The translations under genes were made by a program, and so were the position numbers. 64,000 nucleotides of DNA from Sphingobium lactosutens DS20 (GTDB lineage: Bacteria; Pseudomonadota; Alphaproteobacteria; Sphingomonadales; Sphingomonadaceae): contig NZ_ATDP01000089.1 in NCBI RefSeq assembly GCF_000445105.1, positions 1-64,000 of the forward strand, read 5' to 3'. The notes beneath the pieces are model-generated. The model worked only from the letters and a program-made list of their open reading frames with translations, was not told where the DNA came from and made no database searches. This document shows, piece by piece, positions 32,172-41,161 of the stretch (position 1 is the first letter of the stretch; every line of letters begins with the position of its first letter).

Positions 32172-34681
32172 GCCGTCCTCCCGGACTGGTAGACACGGCC
32201 GCCCAGCACCTCGACCGGATCGACACCGGCCAGTTCGCAAACCGCTTCCAATGGATTGCGGCCCGCGCGCACCAGCGCCTCGAAGGTGGCGACCTCGTTG
32301 GGCGCGGAGGTATTGATCCAGTAGCTGAAGGGGTCGACCACCAGCCGGGCAATGCCAAGACCAAGCGGGCTGTCGATGAACACCTCGGAATAATTGGGCT
32401 TGGCGTTCCGGACCGATTTCAGCAGATCGAGCACGAAGCCCGAATAATCGAGAATCTTGTTGTCGACCGCCTTGTCGTAGGTCGATCCCTGCAGCAGGAA
32501 CCGGGTCGCGGCGTTTTCGAGGATCACCTGTCCCGTACCGCCGAAGAGCAGCAGGTCGTTCATGCTCTGCAGGACGATGCCGAAGCTGCCCTGATATTTG
32601 CGCGCGCGGCGATAGCCCTGGCCGAATGCCTCGGCGAGACGCGAAAGGTCCTGCCGGTCGCTGCGCGACATGAACTGCGCGGCTTCGTCGCACAGTACGA
32701 AGCGGGGCTTGTCGCGCGCCGAGAGATAGAGTTCCTGGGTGACGGCGTTGACAACCACCATCACGATCACATTGAAGAGGTCGGGGAGCGCTTTCAGCCG
32801 TTCGAGTTCGAGCACCACGAATTCGTCGCGGGATATGTCGAAGGTCGAGGGGCCGTTGAAGAAATGCCCGTACGCGCCTTGCGACCCGAAATCGCGCAGG
32901 TTGAACGCCAGTTCGCGCGCCACCGGCACGAGATGATCGACCCGGTCGAGATCGGAGACCGCATTGTCAGGATAGCGGCCGAGCCAGTCGCGGACCGCAT
33001 CGATGCCGTCCTCGCCGCGTCCGCTATCGACGGTCCACTGCACGGCGGATTTCAGCAGATTCCATTCCGACGTGCTGACCGGCTTGCGGGTGGAGGCGTT
33101 GGCCATCTCGGCGACGATGGCGACCGCCATGGCGATCGCCGATTGCTTGTCCTCGCCGTCGAGCGCGAGCCCCATGTCGAAAGGATTGAGGACCAGGCGC
33201 TCCTCGCCGATGTCGATGTAACGGCCCGAGCAGAGCGTGCAGAGCTTGCGGTAGGAACCGCCGATATCGATGATGCGGATAAGCGCGCCTTGCGCAAAAT
33301 ATTGCTGGCACAAATTGTTGAGCAGGAAACTCTTGCCTGCGCCGCTTTCGGCCGAGACGATGAAATTGTAATTGTTGATGCGCGGGTCGAAGAGATCGAG
33401 GGTGATGAGCTGACCCTTGCGCCCGACATAGAGGAGGGCCGGGCGGCCGCCGCCGCGAAAGTCGGTCTGGACCGGCGCCATCAGCGTCGCGGCCTTGACC
33501 GGCATGCGGAAATCGCGTTCGAGCAGCTTCAAGGTGCGCTTTTCGGGATAAAGACCGAAGGGCAGGCTGGCTGCGAGCAGCACGGGCAGCAGATAGCTCT
33601 CCTCCTGCACCATGAAGGGCAGGGGTTCGGATTCCCACAGACGCTTGGCCCGTGCGGCCATCTCGCGCGCCTGGGCGTTGTCGCGGCCGAACACCCACAT
33701 GGTCGGGATCACTGAGACGAACCGGCTGTTCGACGCTTCGTCCAAAATCCAGCCGATCTCCTCGATCTGCTTGCCGACCTCGACCGCGAAGCTGCCCGCT
33801 GCCTTCTGCGCGGAGAGGATCTGCGCGCGCTTGTGGATCTCGAACTGCGAATGATCGAACAGGACCGAGAGGCAGTAGAGGAACGGCCCGCCGATCTGGT
33901 CGCTGTCCTCGGCGCTCCCGCGCATGCCCCCAAGCAACCGGTTCGCCCGCTCGGCGGTGATGCGCCGGGCAGGGGCCTTGGGCGTGAGGCAGCGAGCGAC
34001 CTGGTTGCCGAGATAGACCTCGGATCCCTCGAAACAAAGATCAGGGCCGGCCTCGATGATCTGCCGCGCGACCGAGGGCGCCGGCATTCCGCCCACGCTT
34101 TCGCTCAGGAACACGCCGGGGGCGGGCGCGAAGACACCGTTGAAGATCCGGCGGTAGAAGCTGACAAGTTCATCGGGCGGCAGCCGCCGGATGCCCATCT
34201 TCGCCAGCTGCTCCTCGACCTGACGGCGCAGATCCGCGCCGAGCTTGACCCGCGTCTTGATAGAGAGGAACAACCGAAAATCGCGCACCGGGATGGCGTG
34301 CAGCGCGTCCAGTCCCCTCGTACCGTTGCGCAGATAGTCCGCCGTTCGCCGCGCCGATGCCTGGACCAACGGGTCGGGACGCACCTTGAGATCGAGATAG
34401 GCGTCGAGCGCCGGGTCGATCAGCGGATCGGCAAAGGTGATAAGCTGGAGAACAGTGCCTTCGGGAAAATGGATGTTCAGAAGACCGAGCAGCGCTTGCT
34501 GCACATGGGCGAACATATAGGCCGAAGGGACAAGCTCCCAGGCCTGGCCCCAGCCGTCGTCGATGCACAGGAAGGCGTCTTCCTCCTCGACCCAGGCGAC
34601 CATCGGCAGGAAGTCCGAATAGGCATCGCGGGTCACGGCGGCGCGCAGGCGCTGATAGCTGAGGCTGCCGCGTCCACTCAT
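32168..34681 (-). CDS. traC: TraC, F-type T4SS ATPase (VirB4-like)
   Basis: An 837-residue protein. The Walker A motif SAESGAGKSFLLNN lies near residue 440 and the Walker B-like FVLCDEAAQFM near residue 660, followed by LAEAFGQGYRRARKYQGSFGI, all VirB4/TraC features. The N-terminal half matches the TraC/F IV domain (PMVAWVEEEDAFLCIDDGWG). It is the cytoplasmic ATPase that drives pilus assembly. It overlaps traV upstream by 4 bp. Confidence 0.96.
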   Translation of the reverse strand: MSGRGSLSYQRLRAAVTRDAYSDFLPMVAWVEEEDAFLCIDDGWGQAWELVPSAYMFAHVQQALLGLLNIHFPEGTVLQLITFADPLIDPALDAYLDLKVRPDPLVQASARRTADYLRNGTRGLDALHAIPVRDFRLFLSIKTRVKLGADLRRQVEEQLAKMGIRRLPPDELVSFYRRIFNGVFAPAPGVFLSESVGGMPAPSVARQIIEAGPDLCFEGSEVYLGNQVARCLTPKAPARRITAERANRLLGGMRGSAEDSDQIGGPFLYCLSVLFDHSQFEIHKRAQILSAQKAAGSFAVEVGKQIEEIGWILDEASNSRFVSVIPTMWVFGRDNAQAREMAARAKRLWESEPLPFMVQEESYLLPVLLAASLPFGLYPEKRTLKLLERDFRMPVKAATLMAPVQTDFRGGGRPALLYVGRKGQLITLDLFDPRINNYNFIVSAESGAGKSFLLNNLCQQYFAQGALIRIIDIGGSYRKLCTLCSGRYIDIGEERLVLNPFDMGLALDGEDKQSAIAMAVAIVAEMANASTRKPVSTSEWNLLKSAVQWTVDSGRGEDGIDAVRDWLGRYPDNAVSDLDRVDHLVPVARELAFNLRDFGSQGAYGHFFNGPSTFDISRDEFVVLELERLKALPDLFNVIVMVVVNAVTQELYLSARDKPRFVLCDEAAQFMSRSDRQDLSRLAEAFGQGYRRARKYQGSFGIVLQSMNDLLLFGGTGQVILENAATRFLLQGSTYDKAVDNKILDYSGFVLDLLKSVRNAKPNYSEVFIDSPLGLGIARLVVDPFSYWINTSAPNEVATFEALVRAGRNPLEAVCELAGVDPVEVLGGRVYQSGRTA

Positions 34682-35322
34682 GGCCGGTTCTCCGGGTCGA
34701 GGGTGAGCGGCATTTCCGGGGCCGGAACCTCGACGCTTCCCGCCGCCGGCTCGCGCACCGTCCGCAGCACCGGCGGGGCCGGCGTGCGGCCGCCCGGTTC
34801 CACCAGATAGTCGCCGACCACCCAGGCCGGCCGGTCGATGATCGAATAGACATAGCGCGCCATGTAGAGCCGGTCGGGGCGCTGCTTGTCCGCATAGGGC
34901 AGGATCAATGTGCGGATCGTGCGCGACGGGCGCAGCATGGGCGAGCCGGGCCCCTCGATCAGTGCGCCGACATTGCCTTGTCTGCTCTGGGGAGCGACAA
35001 TATCTGCCATCGTGGATCCACTGGCGCCGCTGATGCGCGTGGGCGCCTTACCCTTCCTCTGCTCAGCGAGCATCCCGCGATCATTGGTCACGGCAGGATC
35101 GGATTTGGACGTGCGGCCGGCGACGGCGTCGGCATAGGCCTGGTCGGGATGAATGCACTGGCCATGGTCGCTGTTCTTGCAGGAGAATTTCTCGCTGTAG
35201 GGCGACATCACCGATCCCACGGTGGCGCAGCCTGAAAGCCCGATCAGCGGCAAGGCGAAGAACGGCAGCGCGCGTAGCGAAGTACGGCAAGTCCGCAAAC
35301 GGGGGTGTAGCTGGTGTGGCAT
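34678..35322 (-). CDS. traV: TraV, outer-membrane lipoprotein
   Basis: ATG 35322 is chosen because AGGAGG lies 6 nt upstream; an ATG 8 codons earlier overlaps traB. The 214-residue protein has a lipoprotein signal with lipobox LSGC (Cys about residue 32), then YSEKFSCKNSDHGQCIHPDQAY with the conserved Cys pair. The C-terminal half is Pro-rich. TraV anchors the TraB-TraK core complex in the outer membrane. Operon position between traB and traC is canonical. Confidence 0.9.
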   Translation of the reverse strand: MPHQLHPRLRTCRTSLRALPFFALPLIGLSGCATVGSVMSPYSEKFSCKNSDHGQCIHPDQAYADAVAGRTSKSDPAVTNDRGMLAEQRKGKAPTRISGASGSTMADIVAPQSRQGNVGALIEGPGSPMLRPSRTIRTLILPYADKQRPDRLYMARYVYSIIDRPAWVVGDYLVEPGGRTPAPPVLRTVREPAAGSVEVPAPEMPLTLDPENRP

Positions 35323-35345
35323 GGTGCCTCCTGTCGTGATGCGCA

Positions 35346-36701
35346 TCAGAACTTCACTCCAGCGCCGGGTTTGATCTCGAGCGTCGCGCCTTCCTGGATC
35401 ACCACGACCACATCCTTGGCCGCGCCCACCTCGACGATGGGTCCTGCCTGGCGGGCGAGATCGAGATAGAAGTCGGTGAGCTTGTCCGAGGATTTGGCGA
35501 GGCCGCCGGCAATGCCGGTCTTCGCCGCGTCGCCGGCATCGAGCGTCCGCACGGTTCCGAGCGCAGATGTCGAGGTGTTGCCGAAAGTGCTTTCGACCGA
35601 TTGCGAGATGCCGCTGATGGTCCCGGCGATGAAGGCGCGCGCCAGTGTGGCGCCGGCCCGCGTCACCACCTTGCCCGACAATCCCTTCTTGCCGTCGGTA
35701 TCGACGAAGAAGCCCTTGACCGGCTGATCGACCACCGAATGCTCGTCGAAATCGACGCAGGACAGCGACACGAGCTGGACCTCGACCCGTTCCTTGGCAA
35801 GGCTGCCGGTGGCGTTGCCGACGACAAAGCAACCGGCAAGGTTCGCCTTCACCTCATTGGGCAGGACCGCAGGCGCCTGCACCCGCGCGATGATCGGCTC
35901 GGGATTACTGGTTGCGTCCCGGCTCGCCAGCGCGTCGATCCCCGTCAGGAGCCGCGCCTTCATGAAACCAGGCGGTAAATAGATCGTCCGATTCTTTTTT
36001 TTGGACGAGGCTGGACCATCGGCTGCGCCCTGAGGCCCGCTTGCGCCCACGACCTGGCTGGTCGCAGTCCCGATCGCACCGACCGTCTTCTCGACCGGCG
36101 GCGCGGGCGGTGCGGGCGGGGCGCTCGGCGCCGAAGGCGGCGCCGGGAGCTTGTCCGCATCCGCGCCGATGTCGCCGACGTCCGGCGGATAGGGGAGCGC
36201 AGGCGCATCACCGGGCAATGCCGGCGGCAGATCGCCATCGACGCCTCCGGATGACTTGCTCCCCGGAATTCCAGGACCACGCGATCCGGGAACGACCTTG
36301 CCTTCCTCGATCGCACTGACGCGGTCGCCGAGCAGTTGCTGGCCATCAAGGACCTTCTTCAGGTCTCCGCGCAGCTTCACCTCGAGACTGTCACCGCGTA
36401 GCCCCGCACCCATGTTGAGCGAGGATGCAGGATTGGCGGGTTTTACCTCGTCCTTGCTGCCGGAGGCCATGTAAAGGCCGATGCCCAGCGCGCCGACCGC
36501 AACGCCGACCGCGAGCTGGCGCGCGCGCAGCTTCTGCTTCGCGGACAATCTTGCCCACAAACCCTGCCAGTCCAACAGGGCCACGGGGCGTCGCGGGCGG
36601 GTCTCGTTCTCTTCCCGAGCGTTTTGCCCGGCGAGATGCGCCTGATAGGGCGACAGTGGCTCAGGGGCTTCCATAGGCCCGTTGTCCTGCGCGCCGCTCA
36701 T
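35346..36701 (-). CDS. traB: TraB, F-type core complex protein (VirB10-like)
   Basis: A 451-residue protein with a cytoplasmic head, one transmembrane helix (about residues 66-84), a coiled segment, a Pro/Ala-rich periplasmic linker around residues 155-200, and a VirB10-type barrel domain (FMKARLLTGIDALASRDATS, CFVVGNATGSLAKERVEVQL). It spans the envelope and links TraK/TraV to the inner membrane. It overlaps traK by 4 bp. Confidence 0.95.
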   Translation of the reverse strand: MSGAQDNGPMEAPEPLSPYQAHLAGQNAREENETRPRRPVALLDWQGLWARLSAKQKLRARQLAVGVAVGALGIGLYMASGSKDEVKPANPASSLNMGAGLRGDSLEVKLRGDLKKVLDGQQLLGDRVSAIEEGKVVPGSRGPGIPGSKSSGGVDGDLPPALPGDAPALPYPPDVGDIGADADKLPAPPSAPSAPPAPPAPPVEKTVGAIGTATSQVVGASGPQGAADGPASSKKKNRTIYLPPGFMKARLLTGIDALASRDATSNPEPIIARVQAPAVLPNEVKANLAGCFVVGNATGSLAKERVEVQLVSLSCVDFDEHSVVDQPVKGFFVDTDGKKGLSGKVVTRAGATLARAFIAGTISGISQSVESTFGNTSTSALGTVRTLDAGDAAKTGIAGGLAKSSDKLTDFYLDLARQAGPIVEVGAAKDVVVVIQEGATLEIKPGAGVKF

Positions 36702-37474
36702 TGCCCGGTCCCCCGGCGCACCACGACCAGCCGGGCGCTTTCCCCGGCGCTGAGCCGCACCCGGTCAAGGGTTACGGCGAAAATGCGGGACCCGAACGCT
36801 GGATCGATCAATGACCGTTCGTCGAGCGTCACCGCTGCTCCGGCCCGGATGCGGTATTCCGAAGCTGAGAGCGCCGCGCCCTCTATGGCAACGCGGCGGC
36901 TTTCGGTAATCGAAAGACCAGGCATTGCCGAAACCGCGATCATTCCACCGGCGGGCGCGACCTCGCTGAACGAGGCGGGAATGCGATCGTCCAGCAGCGC
37001 CATGGTGATCGAGACCGCGCGGTCTTCATCGGCGAGCGCGGCCATTAATTCATTATTGGCCTGCGCCCTTTGCCGGGCGCCCGGCATCAGCACCACCGTC
37101 TGTGCAGGGATCTCCGCCGGTTCCGCATAAAGCGGATAAGTCGCGCCGTTGCAGCTCACGAAGAATTCGGAAGGCTGGGTCACATAGCTGCGCGTGATCT
37201 GCCCCGCATCGTCGATCTCGTGGGCAAGGAACTTGATCCAGGCGTCCGAGCCGCCCTTTTCGACAGCGACGCCCTTTTCGGCGGAGAATTTGATGTCTTC
37301 GATCTCGCCGCCCTCGCACACCACATGGTTGATGTCGCGGTTGGACAGGCGGATATGGCTGGTCTGGTCGGGCAGCGCATGGATCTTCTGCGCTGATGCC
37401 GGCACTGCCGCTATCAGCAGCGAAAACATCAAGGCATGGCGCAACGGCGCGCGGCGCTCAGCGTGTTTCGGCAT
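36698..37474 (-). CDS. traK: TraK, secretin-like core protein
   Basis: A 258-residue protein with a signal peptide ending in VPASAQ, then TraK-type sequence (LSNRDINHVVCEGGEIEDIKFSAEKG, EFFVSCNGATYPLYAEP). The C-terminal half is beta-rich and resembles the VirB9-like end. In F systems TraK forms the outer-membrane ring with TraV and TraB. The gene overlaps traE by 17 bp, which fixes neither start firmly. Confidence 0.93.
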   Translation of the reverse strand: MPKHAERRAPLRHALMFSLLIAAVPASAQKIHALPDQTSHIRLSNRDINHVVCEGGEIEDIKFSAEKGVAVEKGGSDAWIKFLAHEIDDAGQITRSYVTQPSEFFVSCNGATYPLYAEPAEIPAQTVVLMPGARQRAQANNELMAALADEDRAVSITMALLDDRIPASFSEVAPAGGMIAVSAMPGLSITESRRVAIEGAALSASEYRIRAGAAVTLDERSLIDPAFGSRIFAVTLDRVRLSAGESARLVVVRRGTGQ

Positions 37475-38093
37475 CGAACTGTTCCTCGGAAAGTCGGGTC
37501 AGCCAGAAGCGGCCATTTTCGATGGCGTAACCAATGCGCAAAATGCCCCGGAACTTGCGGATGACACCGCCGATCACGCGCACCTTCTCGACCGGCACGA
37601 CGATCTCATGGGCGGTCCAGCGGACCGGCTGATCATTGCGGATGTAGGTGGCGATCGACAGGGTCGGATTGTTCGCCAGTTCGTCGAGTATGGTGTTCAG
37701 GCTGTCGCGCATCCCGCCATAGGCGGAAGGGTGGACGAGCCCGAGCAGTTCCTGGAACTGACGATCAGCCGAATAGGCCGACCAGGTGCCCGAGAGCGCA
37801 ACGATGTTACGCGTCATCGCGACGATATAGGCTTCGGACGGCTTGTTCCCCGAGACATGCAGGTCGCCGGTGGCGCCGAACGGCACGATGATGGTCCGGG
37901 CGTTCTGGTTGGTCGTGTAGATCACCGCGCCCAGAACCGCTGTCACACCGAACATTCCGGCGATGGCGACCTTGAGCAGCCGGTTCTCCTCGAACAGGTT
38001 CGCCGAGCCCTGCAGGTAGCGATGGATGCCGAAGCTTGCCGGTTTGCCCAGCAGCACATCCTCGGCATTTTGCTTGCGCGTGAAGATGCCCAT
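37458..38093 (-). CDS. traE: TraE, inner-membrane pilus assembly protein
   Basis: ATG 38093 (MGIFTRKQNAEDVLLGKPAS) gives 211 residues, the usual TraE size; the longer frame upstream crosses traL antisense to nothing coding. One transmembrane helix lies at about residues 42-60 and the rest is the periplasmic TraE domain (VSGNKPSEAYIVAMTRNIVALSGTW, VRVIGGVIRKFRGILRIGY). Structurally VirB8-like. It follows traL after 5 bp. Confidence 0.93.
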   Translation of the reverse strand: MGIFTRKQNAEDVLLGKPASFGIHRYLQGSANLFEENRLLKVAIAGMFGVTAVLGAVIYTTNQNARTIIVPFGATGDLHVSGNKPSEAYIVAMTRNIVALSGTWSAYSADRQFQELLGLVHPSAYGGMRDSLNTILDELANNPTLSIATYIRNDQPVRWTAHEIVVPVEKVRVIGGVIRKFRGILRIGYAIENGRFWLTRLSEEQFDAETR

Positions 38094-38098
38094 GGCGC

Positions 38099-38365
38099 CT
38101 ACTCGAAGAAGCGGGTCTGTGTCGGACCCGGATAATGGGGGAAGGAAACCAGGCCCCAGCGCCATGCGAGATGTGCGAGATAACCACGGGGCTTGGTCCG
38201 CTTCCACGGAATGAAAAGGAGAAGGGCGGCGATGAGCGCCCAGCCGACAAGTCCGCCTACGATCGCGGCCACGAACACGCTCGAGGTCGCGAGCAGGAAC
38301 TCGTCCGATCCGAACCACAGGATCTGGACCGGCCGATGCAGATATTGCGGAAGGCGTTCGTCCAC
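38099..38365 (-). CDS. traL: TraL, inner-membrane pilus assembly protein
   Basis: A GTG start at 38365 after an AGGAG Shine-Dalgarno gives 88 residues, matching TraL length; an in-frame ATG at 38440 would add 25 unrelated residues. It begins VDERLPQYLHRPVQILWFGSDE, the TraL signature, with a hydrophobic helix pair (about residues 25-55) and a basic KRTKPRGYLAHL segment. It is thought to be the VirB3-like component. Located between traA and traE. Confidence 0.88.
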   Translation of the reverse strand: MDERLPQYLHRPVQILWFGSDEFLLATSSVFVAAIVGGLVGWALIAALLLFIPWKRTKPRGYLAHLAWRWGLVSFPHYPGPTQTRFFE

Positions 38366-38495
38366 TTGCCCTTCTCCTCCTGCTTCATGACACCTGGGAA
38401 GGTGCCGGTTTCCGGGAGCCGACCATTCGGCGCCCAGCACGTGCCGGTGCGAGTGCGTCTGGCAGGTCAGCCAGCGCGCAGCCGCACGCGGGGTT

Positions 38496-38810
38496 TCAGA
38501 CGACCATCCCGAAAGTCTGGAGAATCGAGTCCGCCTTGATCAGGCAGACGGCCGCGACGATCGTCGGGATGCCGATCATGATGTTCGAGAAGAGGCGCGA
38601 GACGCCGAACAGGAAGGCGGCGACGCCGCCCACGAACCCCAGCGGTCCCTTCACGCCCTGGTTCACGACGATATCGTAGATATCGTAGCCGAGGTCGCCC
38701 TGGGCCGGTGCCGAGAAGGCATGGGCAGGACTGCCCACCAGGGCCATCACGCCCAAAGGGAGACCGAGATTGGCCACCGCCAGGGCCCTGTTACTCAATG
38801 TACGCATCAT
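38496..38810 (-). CDS. traA: TraA pilin (VirB2-like)
   Basis: A 104-residue pre-pilin with a long signal region (MMRTLSNRALAVANLGLPLG...GSPAHAF) and two hydrophobic helices in the mature part (GPLGFVGGVAAFLFGVSRLF and IMIGIPTIVAAVCLI), the pilin fold of F/P-type conjugative pili. It begins the structural part of the operon, 130 bp before traL. The S26 peptidase further down may process it. Confidence 0.85.
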   Translation of the reverse strand: MMRTLSNRALAVANLGLPLGVMALVGSPAHAFSAPAQGDLGYDIYDIVVNQGVKGPLGFVGGVAAFLFGVSRLFSNIMIGIPTIVAAVCLIKADSILQTFGMVV

Positions 38811-39002
38811 GGCATTGCTCCGAAAATGGAACCGTCCAACCCAAGCCTGCCGGCATCGAAGATTCGCTGTCGGCCGGGGCGTCGGTGGACGGCTCCCTGA
38901 GCCCGCCGCCGCCGGCATCCTGGTTCATCCGCCCGCCTGCGATCAGGCGCTGGATGCCCTCCGAATTGAAATCACTGCGCCCCCTTCGGGCGCGCACCTG
39001 TT

Positions 39003-39839
39003 TCAGCGCCGCGCTTCGGACGCCGCTTTCGTGAGCGCCGGCTTTGCATGCCGGTCGAGGAACGCCTCGAGCTCGGCTTGCTGGAAACCCGAGATGAGCT
39101 TGCCATCGGCGATCAACGTCGGCGTGCCCGACACCCCGACCTTCGCGACCAGTTCCGCGTCGTCCGCGACTTTGTCCCGCCCTGCGGCGCATTGACGCAG
39201 TAGCGGCGGGGTCTGTCCTGAATAGGCGGCCTGGAATGCTGCTTCGCGGTCGGGTGAGCACAGGATATGCTCCGCCTTGGCTGCCGCAGTCGGGTGAATG
39301 CTGCTCACGAAGAAGATGAGGCGCCTGACCGGCTTGCCTTCGGCCGCCTTCGCCTTCCAGAAGCGATCGAGTGCCTGGCAATAAGGGCAGTCTGGATCGG
39401 TGAACTCGATGACCGTTGGCGCGTCGGCCGGGCCGATCGCCAGTGCCCTGGCGGGGTCGATGGCCTTCAGGCGCCGGGCCGCGCCCTGCTCCTGCGCCAA
39501 TGCGGTGAGATTAACGCCATTGCGATCATAGACCGTGGCGAACAGGAGATGTTCGCTCTGCGGGGCAAAATAGATGATCTTGCCGCCCGCTATGGCCTGG
39601 TAAATCGGCCCTTCAATCGGGGCGGGACCAAAATCCTCAAAGCGCAGGTTGGTGAAGGTCTGCTGGAGCTTCGCCTGCGCCTCTGCGGCCACGGCGCCAA
39701 GATCGTTCGGGGTTTCTGCGGTCTCGCCTCGCTGGGGCTTTTGGGCCTGCACGCCTTGCGCTGCTGTACCCTGGAGAGGCATAATGCTCGCCAAGAGAGC
39801 GACGAGCATTGCCCCGCGACTGGAACGCGTTCTGGTCAT
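39003..39839 (-). CDS. dsbC: DsbC-family thiol:disulfide interchange protein
   Basis: ATG 39839 gives 278 residues with a signal peptide. The N-terminal dimerisation-like domain (GPIYQAIAGGKIIYFAP) precedes a thioredoxin fold with CPYC at residues 151-154 (FTDPDCPYCQALDRFW) and cis-Pro loop VSGTPTLIADG. Periplasmic DsbC-like proteins accompany F-type operons, where they would isomerise disulfides in TraN, TraU and TraH. It is the first gene of the minus-strand operon, downstream of the 21-bp repeats. Confidence 0.9.
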   Translation of the reverse strand: MTRTRSSRGAMLVALLASIMPLQGTAAQGVQAQKPQRGETAETPNDLGAVAAEAQAKLQQTFTNLRFEDFGPAPIEGPIYQAIAGGKIIYFAPQSEHLLFATVYDRNGVNLTALAQEQGAARRLKAIDPARALAIGPADAPTVIEFTDPDCPYCQALDRFWKAKAAEGKPVRRLIFFVSSIHPTAAAKAEHILCSPDREAAFQAAYSGQTPPLLRQCAAGRDKVADDAELVAKVGVSGTPTLIADGKLISGFQQAELEAFLDRHAKPALTKAASEARR

Positions 39840-40148
39840 AACCGCACATCTCCCTGAAATGGGACTTGCAGCGGATCGAGGTTGCCGATCGCTCGGAGTG
39901 TCTCGCCTTTGCTGCCGTTTCGACACGGGCTTGAGTGGCGTGACCTCCCATCGCCCCGCAAGGGACAAGGAAACTCAGTTCCGGTTTGGGGAAGTTCAGT
40001 TCCGGTTTCCGGAAACTCACTTCCGCAAACCGGAAGTATATTTCCGGTTTCTACTTTTGTTCTGTGGCCGAGCCAGTTGCTTTCCGTGCGTCCGCCGACG
40101 CTTCCCGATCGGACATGCGAGTCGCTGTGTGAAGCAGGGAGAAGGAAA
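39840..40148. other. Divergent intergenic region upstream of the tra operon
   Basis: No gene. It separates dsbC (minus) from a plus-strand hypothetical gene and holds the four 21-bp repeats at 39969-40050. Promoters for both directions should be here; I could not place -35/-10 boxes with confidence. Confidence 0.6.
39969..40050. repeat. Four tandem 21-bp-period repeats (GGAA-N6-TTCC)
   Basis: Units start at 39969, 39990, 40011 and 40032, exactly 21 bp apart. Each has the form GGAA-N6-TTCCG, the first two and the last continuing GTTT: GGAAACTCAGTTCCGGTTT, GGAAGTTCAGTTCCGGTTT, GGAAACTCACTTCCGCAAA, GGAAGTATATTTCCGGTTT. A two-helical-turn period puts all dyads on one DNA face, as in operators for a cooperative regulator, iterons or a nicking-accessory site. 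Confidence 0.85.
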
Positions 40149-40586
40149 ATGGCGCGTCTGCAATCCAGGGCTTACAAGCTTCAACTCTCCGAGGATGGCA
40201 TTGAGCTCTTCCTGCGGTGCCACTGTCGGCTGTGCCATCTGGTGGGAGACATGCTGCCCTACGGAACAACCCTATTCATCGCGGTTGATCTGCTCCAGAG
40301 TTGTGACGAACAGGACCTCGCATCCGAAATGTCCGACCCGGCACTCGACGGCCTGGGTGGGCGCAAGGTCAGGCATGTCGGCACCTCACCCATTCTTTCG
40401 GACCTCATCGATGGCATCTTCCGGACGCTCGCGCATTGCGGACCCGAGCATCCCGTACCACAGGTCTGGAAACTGTTCCTTGCGGCGCTGGCGCATATGC
40501 AGGTCATCGAAGATAGGAAAATCGTCCAGACTTTCCGCGCTATGCCCCGCAAGACCGGAAGACCGCCCCATCGTTCCAACCGATAG
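40149..40586 (+). CDS. Hypothetical protein divergent from the tra operon
   Basis: A 145-residue protein from ATG 40149, after a GAAGGAAA Shine-Dalgarno-like run. It has Cys residues in FLRCHCRLCHLVG (about 22-34) that could bind metal, but the C-terminal half is helical without recognised motifs. It shares the promoter region with the tra operon across the 21-bp repeats, so it may be a transfer regulator; this is inference. A 22-bp palindrome covers its stop codon. Confidence 0.6.
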   Translation: MARLQSRAYKLQLSEDGIELFLRCHCRLCHLVGDMLPYGTTLFIAVDLLQSCDEQDLASEMSDPALDGLGGRKVRHVGTSPILSDLIDGIFRTLAHCGPEHPVPQVWKLFLAALAHMQVIEDRKIVQTFRAMPRKTGRPPHRSNR

Positions 40587-40619
40587 TCTCGCATGCGAGA
40601 CTATTGTCCGGCCGACAAT
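40583..40619. promoter_or_regulatory. 22-bp perfect palindrome followed by a second dyad
   Basis: 40583-40604 is a perfect 22-bp palindrome centred on CGCATGCG; right after it ATTGTC (40603-40608) and GACAAT (40614-40619) form a second dyad. They overlap the stop codon of the upstream gene and lie about 120-155 bp before an XRE gene. Operators for that regulator are likely; a terminator is possible but there is no T-run. Confidence 0.6.
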
Positions 40620-40737
40620 CAGAATTGCTCTCGTTTGCGCAATCTTCTCTGAATTGACGCCTGGTTTTTAATACAACACATTGCCGAGCATAGGCGATGT
40701 GACTTGGATCTTGAGCCGCTGCTAGGGAGACCTGCAG

Positions 40738-41148
40738 ATGACGCCTCAAAGTTCGGGAAACACCGACTATCCGATCTTGTCATTTATCAAGGAGCTTTCC
40801 GGGAAGCTGATCGAGCGACGCCGTCGGCGGGATCGGATTTCCCAACAGACCCTTGCCGGCTCAATCGGGCGCAGCGACCGCTGGGTGCGCGAGCTCGAAG
40901 GCGGGGCAGGGACATCCGCACTCGAGGATCATATCCGCTGTGCCCATGCACTGCGGATGTCGACGATCCATGTGACAATTCCTCTGCTTGCGATGGAGCA
41001 CAACATGGCCACGCCGCATGAACTTCTCCTGCAGGATGACCTTTGGCAGCTCGAGCAGGAACTGCTCGAGGTCATCGCCCGTCATCAGTCCGCCGCTGTG
41101 GCGCGCCTTGCCGCGCAACGCGGGGCGCCCGGGCGCACGGATCGGTAG
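40738..41148 (+). CDS. XRE-family helix-turn-helix regulator
   Basis: A 136-residue protein with a HTH_3-like domain at about residues 19-62 (LIERRRRRDRISQQTLAGSIGRSDRWVRELEGG) and a helical C-terminus (HELLLQDDLWQLEQELLEVIARHQ). It lies between the palindromes at 40583-40619 and the lasso cluster, 13 bp before the GntR-like gene. It may control transfer or the lasso genes. Confidence 0.8.
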   Translation: MTPQSSGNTDYPILSFIKELSGKLIERRRRRDRISQQTLAGSIGRSDRWVRELEGGAGTSALEDHIRCAHALRMSTIHVTIPLLAMEHNMATPHELLLQDDLWQLEQELLEVIARHQSAAVARLAAQRGAPGRTDR

Positions 41149-41161
41149 CGGCGGAGCATCC

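Noticed and set aside
38811..39002. Possible small gene between traA and dsbC on the minus strand
   Set aside because: The open frame is a dsbC shadow with no Shine-Dalgarno or motif; treated as intergenic.
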